This document shows, piece by piece, positions 46,360 through 55,693 of a stretch of 64,000 nt of DNA. Both the position numbers and the translations under genes were made by a program. Origin of the DNA: Paragyromitra xinjiangensis (lineage: Eukaryota; Ascomycota; Pezizomycetes; Pezizales; Discinaceae); assembly GCA_038503065.1 (NCBI GenBank), contig JBCAMK010000011.1:1860001-1924000 (forward strand), written 5' to 3'. The first letter of the stretch is position 1; every line of letters begins with the position of its first letter. The notes beneath the pieces are model-generated. The model was not told where the DNA came from. It searched no databases and saw only the letters and a list, made by a program, of their open reading frames with translations.

Positions 46360-47521
46360 TCACTCCCGCTTTACACAACAATCATTATACCTCTCCACCT
46401 CCCACGCGATCACCCCCGTCACAACCGGCCACACACTCTCTACCCAGTCCCACCACCCCACATCAATATCATCCTTATACCGCAACGCGCAGACCCTACA
46501 CTCGTTAACAAAGAACTCCCATAAAACATAGAACCACAAACCTATACAACCCACAATCCAAACTCATCTCCCCCCACACATCCTCCATCTCAACTCTAGG
46601 CGGTAAACACACATGATCCGTATACCTCCACTCCGAATCCTGCTCTAACCTCAACCCCGGGAACGAGAGATTATGCGCATCGGCGTTGAAAAACCCAGAT
46701 ATACGAGTCGGATAAAGCGTTGCGTTCGTCGCCGTCGCGTTAGCGAACCGAACATTAGTAACCGTCGTATTAGCAACCGTCGCATTAGCGATCGTAGCAT
46801 TCCTAAACGTCGCCTTATAACTACACAATTAGCTCGCTTAACCACCTAGTCGCCATAAAACCCACCTCTCATTCCTCAAATCTAGTACCACCCCCTCCCC
46901 CGTCCCATTTCCCCTACCCGACAACCTCATATCCAACACCCCCCACTTCGGAACCCCCTCGTCCCCCCCAACTCTATACTGACTAAACCCCAACGTCATC
47001 CTATAATCCCTCACAACATCCAACCCATATACCCTCTTCCCATCTTTATAAAAGCTCACCCTCGACGACGCCCCCAGCACCGACGAATTCCCACCATCCC
47101 AGCCAAACCCCTTCACGACCTCTATCTCCGCCATGAGCGCATAGCCTCTACACGCGCCTTCATACGCTCGCTTCGCGAACACGTCTCGGAATGCAAGCGA
47201 CGAGATCAGCGCGTATGACCCGAGGAGGACGATGGCGAGGGTGATGAGAGGGATGTAGACGCGGTTCCACGGCGGCTTTGGATGGTAGTTGCGGAGCGTG
47301 TAGTATAGGGTGTAGAGGTTTGCGAGGGAGAGGACTGCGGCGGTGACGCAGAGAGCGAGGGTTAAGAGGGAGTAGTATTGGAGGCCGTGGGAGCGGAGGG
47401 GGTAGGATGTTGGGGAGGTTGGGTGGACGAAGGCGTGGTTCATTAGGATCATCCAGATTGTGAAGGCTATGTTGAGGGGGGGGAGGGTGTATTGGAGGGT
47501 GGTGAGGATTAGTGATTTCAT
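46360..47521 (-). CDS. Membrane protein with Asn-Ala-Thr pentad array, three exons (354 aa)
   Basis: Exon 1 is 46866-47521. Intron 1 is 46821-46865 (45 nt, GTGGGT donor, GCTAAT branch-like, TGTAG acceptor). Exon 2 is 46548-46820. Intron 2 is 46496-46547 (52 nt, GTATAG donor, GTTAAC branch-like, TGTAG acceptor). Exon 3 is 46360-46495. Phases agree at both junctions and total 355 codons. The N-terminus has an initial hydrophobic segment (TLPPLNIAFTIWMIL) and two clear membrane helices (YSLLTLALCVTAAVLSLANL and VYIPLITLAIVLLGSYALI). An extracytoplasmic-looking domain follows. Exon 2 begins with six or seven pentads of the form N-A-T-[VIFA]-x, which offer several N-glycosylation sequons. The C-terminus is Trp/Cys-rich (DVGWWDWVESVWP, ending NDCCVKRE). 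It lies 198 bp upstream of the giant gene on the same strand. No homologue recognised. Confidence 0.72.
46719..46815 (-). repeat. 15-bp coding minisatellite (N-A-T-x-x pentads)
   Basis: Units resembling GCGACGGTTGCTAAT on the minus strand repeat every 15 bp about six times with divergence. A hydrophobic residue every five positions recalls pentapeptide-repeat proteins, but the A-[DN]-[LF] signature is absent and the tract is too short for a repeat helix. Confidence 0.7.
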
Positions 47522-49331
47522 GGTAATGACTGTGGTGGGTTAGCGGTGGTTGTATGAGAGGGATTGAGGGGCAGACCTGGATGCTCGCGGTGCGGCGGTG
47601 TAATGACTGGTCGGCTATGTAATGACTGTGGTGAGGTGAGGACTGAGAACGACAGTGGTGAGGAAGTGATCGAGAATGAAGTAATTGACAGAACTTCAAT
47701 CAAGGGGTAAAGAGATTATTCTGAGTCGCGCACGTGCAGTACGAGAGAGGACACGGCTCCGGTCCAGATGGAGAAACGCAAAAGGGTCCGAGTGGAGAGA
47801 CAATCAGAGGAAATCGTAGAGAAAGTCAAGAGAAACTCCAAAAATGAAGATTCACACCACGATAGTGAAAGAGGGGTCGATAAAGCAGGATTCCGCTTCA
47901 CCGTCCATCACTCGTTCCGTTGTAGCTGTTTATTTAACCCGTCCATCTCGTGTTTTATACCGCAGCACTCCCGCCACAGCAATCCATCAGTGGTCTGAGA
48001 CAAGTCCCCAGTCCCCCATATCTCAGACGTGTCCTCGTCGGCGACGTTGTTGATCTGCCGCGTGCATATGCGGGGTGGGGCTATTGGGAGTTGATCGCCA
48101 GCAGCCAAGAATCCTCGCGAATCGGGAGCGCTGGAGGGAAACGGCGGGACATCCCCCACCACTGAATTGTATGGTTTGATGGAGTGCTGCCAATTGTATT
48201 GTCTGTGATTATCGCGTGGCGGTGATCCGATAGAATGGCTGTTTCCCAGCCTTCAACACGATTCTACTCGTTCGTTGTTCACGTGACCTGTTTCAAGCTT
48301 TGACGGTGGATAAAGAAAGAGACAATGGATGGACTGTCTTAGCGCATTTAGGTGCTTACGTGAGGTATCCAGCGAGATTGCTGTGAACTGCCGGGTCTCT
48401 ACGATACTGTACAAACAATACTTCATTATGGTCTCTAAATAGTATCGCGACGTCGATACTTTCATACATCTATTCAACTCTAAATAATGCATTTTAATTC
48501 GTCTTTATCCATCTTTCGAACGAGGGTTGCATTCCTTGCTCCACTCAATCCCCTTCGTGAGCTTTTATCCCCTACCCGTGACGCGTCATCTGCATCTCCC
48601 ATCGTAGTCTCCATGTCGTATCGTGTCGTCAGTCTCCCCCCAGCTCTCGTCGCTTAAGCCATCGCTCAACCTTTCCATCCACCACTGACCGTAGGCTTTA
48701 GTCCCGTCGCCATTACTCTCGTAGCTGTATCGCTTGTATCGTGTTCTTCGCCTTCCACTTGCATCATGTTCTTCGCCTTCCCGTCCCCTCGTTCCTCTCG
48801 CCTCGGCACCACCGGCCCGTAACCCTTTCTTCCATCACCCCTACTCTCGGCTGATCGCTATCGCGTGCATCATCTAACCGCTCCCCGTCATATCCCTCCT
48901 CACCCCCGAGCTTCCCCAACCCCGCCGCTGATCCCGTAGATCCTCCACCAACCCATCCACCAGCCATCCTACCCCCGATATCCTTCCCGTATCCCACATC
49001 CCACCTATCCCCACCATGTACCCTCTGTAAGCAAACCGAACCGATCAAGTCGTACACATAGTAGCCGAAGTGAACCCGCTGAACTCAAGGAAGAAAGAAG
49101 GAGTCGCGAGGATGGCCGTTTTATAACACGGCTGGGATACTAGCTACCGTGGCAGTACCTTACTGGTGGACGTACTGTGCAGGGTTAGGGTTTGTGGCTG
49201 GGTTGTGGCACAGTTTTACTGCTGTGGCTTGTGGGGATCTACTGCGGAAGAGGAGGGTGGCTGGGTTTGAGTTAGGAGCTAGCATTCATTGGTTCACTGT
49301 CTTTGCACTGGCTGCATCAGTTGTCATCCTG
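47522..49331. other. Intergenic, partly pyrimidine-rich
   Basis: An ATG-started plus-strand frame at 47768-47998 has a basic N-terminus (MEKRKRVRVERQ) but no other support. From about 48520 to 49020 the plus strand is strongly C/T-rich, with no open frame that can be defended. ACCCGCTGAACTCAAG near 49073 resembles the start of the large-subunit rRNA, but its flanks do not. Confidence 0.4.
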
Positions 49332-49425
49332 TACTCATGTCGCCGATTTCCAACTTGATCATCTGACCAGTTAATGAGTAGCTTAACATGTCGCGTGATC
49401 AGGTTGGAAATCGGCGATATGAGTA
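49332..49425. mobile_element. Short palindromic MITE (94 bp), TACTCAT-ended
   Basis: Arms at 49329-49360 and 49397-49428 are inverted repeats matching at 29 of 32 positions; the three differences are all transitions. The element proper begins TACTCATGTCGCC and ends GGCGATATGAGTA, so TA lies at both outer ends, the signature of TA-inserting elements. The loop is about 36 nt and non-coding. Confidence 0.65.
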
Positions 49426-50155
49426 TAGAGTTCCTTTCTCATTGTTCTCGGGTTTTGTTGTGGCATGTGCACTGGATTCCTTATTGGTGGTGTCTTGGCC
49501 GGAGCGGCAATGAGAGAGTAGGGAATCTTGGTACTGGTGGTACTGGGTACTGAGTAGTCGGTAATTAAGATACCGTGACAACCCGGGGGTGCTATTTCCA
49601 ATGCAGAGGTCATAATGCCGTGTGGTCTGATGACGCTGTATGTTTTCCATTACGAGGTGTGTTTAATCATTAGGGTTGGAAATGGGATTAAAGTCTCGAG
49701 TTCAAGTTAGATGTGATTTCTTGAGGAACGAGGATGTTTTTCTTGCCGAAAGTGTAGATACGATGGGATACCTGTGGGGGATGGGTTAGGGATTGGTTGG
49801 GGCGGGGTTAGCGAGAGCCTGCTGTAATCCTGATAGTGCTGGTATTTCTTCCGTTGGGTAAGTGTATCCCACATCGGTAGAAAGGTGCTGTAGTACTACA
49901 CTCTCGATAAGAATATGGTCTATAGAATACTCGGTTTGAGAGGGTTGCTGGTGCGGCTAGGGTTTCGGGGTATTCGGGGACAAATATTAGATAACGTCTG
50001 ACTAGATAGCTGTATACAATTAGAAAAAACAGTGCTTTCTCCGCGCTTTCTCCATTGTTTCCTATTTGATCCGGAGCGAGCCTGGTTTCATGGTTATACC
50101 TTCTCATCCCTTTCTCTACACTATATAATTAGCAATACTATCTTTTCGAAAGAAT
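49426..50155. other. No gene seen
   Basis: Several short minus-strand frames, including one of 99 codons with an ATG at 50107, have no recognisable domain. Confidence 0.4.
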
Positions 50156-50240
50156 TGATCTTCAGGGAATCGAACCTGCACTCTCATCTGGCAGGCCCTT
50201 AATCGTTTAGGCTAAGCTTTATCACTTGGGCTACAGACAA
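50156..50240 (-). pseudogene. tRNA-like relic of Leu/Ser-class length
   Basis: On the minus strand a consensus A box (TAGCCCAAGTG) and B box (GGTTCGATTCC) are spaced for an 85-nt tRNA with a long variable arm. Outer segments TTGTCTG and AAGATCA pair at five of seven positions; a one-base deletion relative to TTGATCT would explain the mismatch. The T-stem keeps only four pairs and the anticodon loop lacks U33 in the best alignment. Probably a decayed tRNA gene or tRNA-derived repeat head. Confidence 0.35.
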
Positions 50241-50868
50241 GCCCGATTACTCACCACGTCAAAGCTCAATAGGAGGAGGAAGTTTTTCAGCTTCCGCCAA
50301 GAATTTAGGAAGATATGGGGTGAAACACCACTACTATCCAGCAAAGGGCATATCTAAGGTTAGCGAGCTGGGGGTCAGGGACTTTTACGAGACTTTAGTG
50401 GATCCAAGGGTTCAAGCACAGCCGTTACCAAATTAGGATAGAAAAACGGCACACCGCACGACCCACAGACAACGTTAGCCATACTCTCTCGGTGCTTGGT
50501 ACTATGTAGGAAGTTAGACCTTTCGTGCTGTATTAATTAGTAGATAAGCAGTAAGTGGCGCATGACTATACTCACGGACTCTGGAATATTGGTGCCAAGA
50601 CACGCCCAAAGTTCTGAGTGGGGTGGGTTTCGAACTCACCCTTTAAACTTTGTATCGTCGCTTCAAAGCTTTCTGGATATCGTTTGGGTTTTTCTTCATC
50701 CAGTGCTTCGCGGTTCAATATGGTTTCTGACTCGGACTCGGAATATCTTCCTCCCGCGAGAACCAGTCCTACGCCTACGGAGGCTACAATATGCGGTGCT
50801 AGTAAACCCAGCTTTATTTCAAGAATGTAAGACAAATATGAACAGAATCCCCATCATATCTAACCATT
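50241..50868. other. Upstream region of BTB gene 1
   Basis: No separate gene is supported. Overlapping short frames on both strands (50562-50942) look like chance open frames in the leader of the downstream gene. Confidence 0.4.
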
Positions 50869-51597
50869 ATGTACAGCCCCTACACCAGCCCCATAGTCCG
50901 ACTCTACGTCGGTCCCGAACGCATCCCATTCGACGTGCATAAAGACATTATCTGCAATAAATCAACCGTCCTCAAGCCAAAATTCGAGGCCACACCCCCT
51001 AGCACCAAAAAACGAGAGATCTCAGCTCGCCTCCCCCACCACGACCCCAACGACATCTCCCGCCTCATCGAGTTCCTCTATGAACAGAAATATGTCCTCC
51101 CCCGCCAGCAATCCGGGGGACATTATCTCAGCACCGAGTACCGAATAGGTCTGGAGTCTATTGCGGCGATTAGACAGCACGCTCGACTGTACTTCGTTGG
51201 GAAGAAACTGGGTGTTTCGGAACTACAGGAGTACTCTAAAACGCAGATAGCAACACTGCTGCAGAAGCATGTGAGGATCTTTGAGCTCTGGGAGAACCTG
51301 CTATGTATTGTGCGCGGGGTTTACCAGAACTCGTCGCCGCAGAAGGATGAGCTTCGGGAGCTGTTGGTGGCGATATTTGCGAAGCATTGGGTGGCGTACC
51401 GGAAGTCGAGCTTGAAGAATGGGGTGATTGATCCGGAGAGTAAGTTGGGGCTGTTTATGCAGGATTTTCCGGTGTTTAAGGATGATTTGTTGTTGTGCTT
51501 GGGGGACGGGCCGGGGATTCAGGGACAGGGGGGGTTGAGTGCCGGTGGGGGGTTGACGATTGCTGAGGGGGTGGCTAAACGGAGGAGGGTTTGGTGA
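50869..51597 (+). CDS. BTB/POZ domain protein 1 (242 aa)
   Basis: The N-terminal half (about residues 8-110) has the fungal BTB/POZ pattern: VRLYVGPERIPFDVHKDIIC with the D-x-H-K signature, then RLIEFLYEQKYVLP in the position of the usual F-x-x-[WF]-[IL]-Y helix, and HARLYFVGKKLGVSELQEYS in place of the L-Y-x-x-A-D-K-Y segment. BTB domains mediate dimerisation and often link substrates to Cul3 ubiquitin ligases. The C-terminal half has IVRGVYQNSSPQKDELRELL, the VY-x-N-x-DELR motif common in fungal BTB proteins. An insert of about 15 residues after LP distinguishes it from the two neighbouring paralogues. The Gly-rich tail ends in a basic AKRRRVW, a possible nuclear localisation signal. No intron is needed. 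Confidence 0.85.
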   Translation: MYSPYTSPIVRLYVGPERIPFDVHKDIICNKSTVLKPKFEATPPSTKKREISARLPHHDPNDISRLIEFLYEQKYVLPRQQSGGHYLSTEYRIGLESIAAIRQHARLYFVGKKLGVSELQEYSKTQIATLLQKHVRIFELWENLLCIVRGVYQNSSPQKDELRELLVAIFAKHWVAYRKSSLKNGVIDPESKLGLFMQDFPVFKDDLLLCLGDGPGIQGQGGLSAGGGLTIAEGVAKRRRVW

Positions 51598-52057
51598 TGG
51601 TTTTCTTGTAGATTTGTTTGTTTGATAGTGTTCCTGGCTTATGGTTCATTTGGTCGCCCCTAGGAACTGGGCTAGGCCGAATAGTTATATTAGTTGAGGT
51701 TCACCCCGCGAAAAAGACGTGTGTTGAGGTTTAAGATATCGATACTATTAGGAACCGTCTAAAAAATAAACTTGGGTATCAAACCCAGTTCCTAACAGTT
51801 TGGTTTATCGTTAATTATGTACACTTGGCGGCCAAGAATATTTATGCTTTGTAATACAATGCTTGTATGAAGATCTTTCTTGGGTAGAAACGAGACCATC
51901 AAATAATCTGCTAATGCACGAACACGCTTATATCGAGTATACTCCCTGTTGAGACTTTATTGTAGGTTACCGTCTGCCCACAACAAACAGAATCCTCGCC
52001 ACAACATACCTGAATTAGTGCTACCACCATTTACAAGGAGTCCTCAAAACCACATTC
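51598..52057. other. Convergent intergenic region between BTB genes 1 and 2
   Basis: The two BTB genes converge here. A small inverted repeat (TTAGGAAC...GTTCCTAA, about 51748-51796) encloses a CTTGGG-TATC-AAACCCAG hairpin-like core. No gene seen. Confidence 0.45.
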
Positions 52058-52747
52058 TCATCGCTGGGGATGGATGCTATCAGGAAGCGGAAGTCGATCT
52101 ATCTTCGAGTTCCCAGAACACAACAATAAATCTCGTTCAAACCCCGGAGCTGCATTAAACAACCTCACTAATTCACTTTCCCTATCGATAATTCCATTCT
52201 TGCAGGCCTTTTCACGGTGAGCCTCCCATCCCATCGCAAAATCCCTCGCAAGAAGTTTCCGTAACTCATCCTTTGGGGATCTAGTATTGGTATACACCCT
52301 TTCAATAAGCTCCAATCGTTCTCGAAACTTCAACTTTGTGGCATTCGGCGGGAGCGTGTGATCACTCGCTAGTTTCTTATGAATCTCAGCGATCGCGTAA
52401 TTCTGAAGTGTAGCAATCTTGTATTTTGCACCAAAACAATACAGCTTTGCGTCTACGAGGATTTTTGGTTCTGATTTCTCGGGTATCGTGTAGGTTGAAG
52501 GTTTCGAGTATACGAATTCCAGGAATAAGCTCACGATGACAGGGTCGTCATCTCGAAGTTTAAGACTGTCTAGTGGAACCCAGTACCACTCTGGGTCGCC
52601 GTCTGGTGGTATGTCGGATAGCCAGACTGACCAGTAGGATGTCTTGGCGTTTAGTATATCGCTGTGGACAAAGAACTCTATTGCGTCTGCGCCGACGAAG
52701 AGGGTTATGGGACGGCTTTTGTAAGGGCTTAACGCGTTAGTACTCAT
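52058..52747 (-). CDS. BTB/POZ domain protein 2 (229 aa)
   Basis: Starts at an ATG (52747). Residues about 13-110 match the BTB/POZ fold: RPITLFVGADAIEFFVHSDIL, then DDPVIVSLFLEFVYSKPSTY and LVDAKLYCFGAKYKIATLQ. The C-terminal half has IERVYTNTRSPKDELRKLLA and RDFAMGWEAHRE. It is clearly paralogous to the gene at 54845-55693: they share FLEFVYS/FLDFIYS, the DELRKLLARDFAM block and an FERDLLLCSGNS/LERDLLLYVGDS ending. Gene 1 at 50869 is a more distant relative. A role as a Cul3 adaptor or transcriptional partner is known for the family but not shown here. No intron is needed. Confidence 0.85.
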   Translation of the reverse strand: MSTNALSPYKSRPITLFVGADAIEFFVHSDILNAKTSYWSVWLSDIPPDGDPEWYWVPLDSLKLRDDDPVIVSLFLEFVYSKPSTYTIPEKSEPKILVDAKLYCFGAKYKIATLQNYAIAEIHKKLASDHTLPPNATKLKFRERLELIERVYTNTRSPKDELRKLLARDFAMGWEAHREKACKNGIIDRESELVRLFNAAPGFERDLLLCSGNSKIDRLPLPDSIHPQR

Positions 52748-53866
52748 GTCAGCGGGGGTGCTGGCTTTGTGGGATTTTGTGCGGGAGGTTAGTACTTACT
52801 CCGACTTAAGATCAGGTCTTGGCGCCATAGCAACTGTGATCTTACTTCAAAGACTCGAATGTATTTGAAATATTCACCGGAGCTAGGTTGGCTATGCGGA
52901 CAAGTCATTAAGGGGTCTTGAAGAAAGCGGGCATATTTGTATATCGTGGTTTTTTCAGGCCTCCAGATCCCGTGTTGGATAGGCCGAGATGGGTAGAAGA
53001 GATAGATGAGACGCCTAAAGCTCTGCCGTGGTTGGGATAAGTTGGTTGGTTTTCATGCAGGCCGGATTGAAATGCCACAAGTTGTCACTCGACGTCTCTG
53101 CCGAGCTGTGACTGTAGAGGGGTTTGATATGGGGTTGGTGGGCGAAAGCCTGGACTTAGGTTGTCGGTATTGCTACCTCCACAATTACATGTAACTACAT
53201 GTACATTACTTAGGGGATGATATAGGCTTGGTACTACAGCAGCGGAGCTTTGCACCTTATCGCGATGAATTATAATAGGACAAAGTTTGGGTTTTCGTTG
53301 CAAGGAGAGACACGGACGATCCTGAGGGTATCCTAGTTTTAATAAGATATCCTAACTGCATCGTACTCTTTGTGTAAATTTAAGTCCTTAAACTAATGTG
53401 AAGTGTATATCCGGGGAGGCGTATTTCAAGAGGCGTCTATCCGACTTTAAGCGTAGGTGGAAAAGTTGTATTGAAAGTGATATAAGTTGTCAGCTGCAGG
53501 GGCTCTTAGCATGTTTGGTAAGGCGCGTGATATGAGTATTGTATTATATCTTGGCGATGAGCTCTGCTTGTGTGACCTTGCAATCGAATCCACAAACCCC
53601 TGTTATCCAGAGACTATCGGGTTTTTGTAGGTCATACACTAAGCTGCCTGAAAACTTGATTACGGGTTGGTGGGTGAGATCAAATAATCTTTCAGCGAAT
53701 GGAGGCTAACAAAGAGACGAGAAGCCAACGAGCAAGGAACACAATAGAAAGGTAGTATTTTCCATGACTTAATTTGTTACTAATCAATTTCGGGATTTCT
53801 GAGTGGCAGAACCTACTGGATCGCTTTTAAGCATCAATTGTCACAAGATCTTGGCATGCATGTGTG
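52748..53866. other. No gene seen
   Basis: A 62-codon ATG frame at 53006-53194 has no features that support it. Repeated ACATGTA-type palindromes occur near 53185-53205. Confidence 0.4.
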
Positions 53867-54003
53867 TACTCGTGGTCTACCATAAGTACCTGAAAATGCC
53901 TTTTGAGGGCAATAGTTTTCGATTCGCCTCGCGGTAACGCTTCACAGTCTGGTTGGCCAAACCCATACCCCTGTTTTCAGGTACTTATGGTAGAGCACGA
54001 GTA
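53867..54003. mobile_element. MITE (137 bp), TACTCGTG-ended
   Basis: Terminal inverted repeats of about 30 bp begin TACTCGTGSTCTACCATAAG and differ at one visible position. TA lies at both outer ends. The interior of about 77 nt is non-coding. It is one of three similar-sized elements around the BTB genes. Confidence 0.75.
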
Positions 54004-54207
54004 TCTTCTACTGATTTTCGCGACAGCGGAATTTAAACAGAAATGAAATAACAAATATTAACACCACCTATCGTAGATTAGTTACTCTAGATTACATGTA
54101 GGTGATGTAAGTTTAAAATGAAAGGTATCTAGGTAACTTGCATGCAAGCTATTGTTCATTTTCCACTTGAAGTATCCCAGTTAACCTATTAATGGTAGAC
54201 CTCGCAA
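54004..54207. other. Short spacer between two MITEs
   Basis: AT-rich spacer without features. Confidence 0.4.
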
Positions 54208-54318
54208 TACTCATGTTGCCAGAATTAATGTCAGTCACATGACGGTTTTGACCAATAAAAACCGAATCCTCCGTCCATTAGTCAGCCCGTGACGACATTA
54301 ATTCTGGCAGCATGAGTA
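54208..54318. mobile_element. MITE (111 bp), TACTCATG-ended
   Basis: Terminal inverted repeats of about 30 bp begin TACTCATGYTGCCAGAATTA; the two arms differ mainly by one transition and a 1-2 nt indel near their inner ends. TA lies at both outer ends. Its first 13 bases (TACTCATGTTGCC) nearly equal those of the element at 49332 (TACTCATGTCGCC), indicating a related family. Confidence 0.75.
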
Positions 54319-54844
54319 GCTAATCTCGATCTTGCGTCCTTTCCTTTCCCATAAACTAAAACCTACGACCAGATTCAGGCGCACTCGGTTCGATAGATGC
54401 CTAGGGCATTATTAGTACTAGTAGAGTACTAACTGCGAGAATCAATCGAAACTAGTTATGTTCAAATGAGGGTTTGTCACTGATAGCACTAGTACTCGTG
54501 GCGGAGCTGTTTGGTACTACTATGGGAATTAGATTCACTCCATAGCCGAGTGATAGTATTCAGCTAAGAGAAGGATACCCCAAAGGGTTTCCAAAATCAG
54601 CAAAATCAAGATTCGCTGTCTTCGTAGGATCTTCGAAGGAGTGAGGGGCATCAGCGTGAAATGCATTAGCGAAAAGCGGGAAGATTGGAAATGGAGACTA
54701 TGTCATTTGTGCGTTATTCGTTTAAGGCATGATACTCATTACTCTCCTACTCTACAGCTCTAATTAAGCAAAATAGCTTAAATACGCTCCGTATGATGGC
54801 ATACATAAATCGAGCCTATCGCCAACTATATTATCTTTCTCCTC
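54319..54844. other. 3' flank of BTB gene 3
   Basis: No gene seen. Repeated AGTACTAGTA-like words lie around 54414-54515. Confidence 0.4.
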
Positions 54845-55693
54845 TTACCATTCCCCATAGTCATGCCTACCTCCGTCCCCGTCCCAATCCTTCTCTTCAC
54901 CTTCCTCTTCATCCTCCTCTTCATCCTCCTCTTCATCCACTCCCCCCCCCTCGATAAATCTAGCGTATGCTGAAGGATCTACTTTCTTCGCAACCGGGAG
55001 AGGTTCCACCGTTGAGTCTCCAACATACAAGAGCAGATCCCGTTCAAGCCTCGGCACAGCTTCCAAAAGCTTCCCTAAGTCACTATGCTTAGCGATATCC
55101 CCATCCACGAGAGCGTCATCACGGTAGCTCTCCCATCTCATCGCGAAATCCCTCGCTAGAAGTTTCCGTAACTCGTCTTTCACAGAGGTGCGGTTATAGA
55201 CTTGCTTGATAAGTGCGAGTCGATGATCAAACTCTAACTCCGGGGTGAGTCCATAGCCTCCAGCCGCGTGGTATTTCACTAATAGTCTGCGGATTTTGGA
55301 GAGTGCATAGTCCTGAAGAATAGGAAGGAGGTGTTTCCGCCCGAAGAAATAGAGTTGTACATGTAGGAATATCTCTGGTTTTGGGTACTCGAGTGTTTTG
55401 GGTATCGTGTATTTTCGAGAGTATATGAAATCTAAGAATAAAGAAACAACGACAGGGTCCTCTCGTGGAAGATGAAGACTCTTCTGTGAACCCGGTGGGG
55501 GTGCATCGTCCAGTAGCAAGGTCCAATAGCTGGTATTCGAGTTAAGAATGTCTTTGTGAGCATAAAGTGCTGTCTTATTAGGACCGACGAGGAGAGCTAT
55601 AGGTATGCTTCCATAAGGACTTGGGGGGCTAGAACACTGCTATTAGCCTAGATAATGGGTTTCGACCCTAGAACCACTAACCGGGACTCTCAT
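54845..55693 (-). CDS. BTB/POZ domain protein 3, two-exon model (267 aa)
   Basis: The frame ending at 54845 is open up to 55639 without a usable ATG at the expected place; read upstream it gives PIALLVGPNKTALYAHKDIL, the start of the BTB domain, matching PITLFVGADAIEFFVHSDIL in paralogue 2. A four-codon first exon (55682-55693, MRVP) joined over a 45-nt intron (55637-55681, donor GTTAGT, branch-like GGCTAAT, acceptor AGCAG) restores a start in phase. This short exon is the least certain part; loss of the true start (pseudogenisation) is the alternative. The body has FLDFIYSRKYTIP, LYFFGRKHLLPILQDYA and KDELRKLLARDFAM. Unlike paralogue 2, the C-terminus carries an acidic DEEEDEEEDEEEGEEKD tail encoded by a GAA/GAG repeat. 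Confidence 0.7.

Noticed and set aside
47768..47998. 76-codon frame with basic N-terminus
   Set aside because: Overlaps the probable promoter of the divergent 354-residue gene and has no domain or splice support.
49066..49085. Fragment resembling the 5' end of large-subunit rRNA
   Set aside because: Only about 16 bases agree, with one mismatch, and flanking sequence does not match; probably coincidence.
49149..49358. Hydrophobic open frame ending inside a MITE
   Set aside because: Starts at GTG, has no ATG, and its end is set by the inverted repeat.
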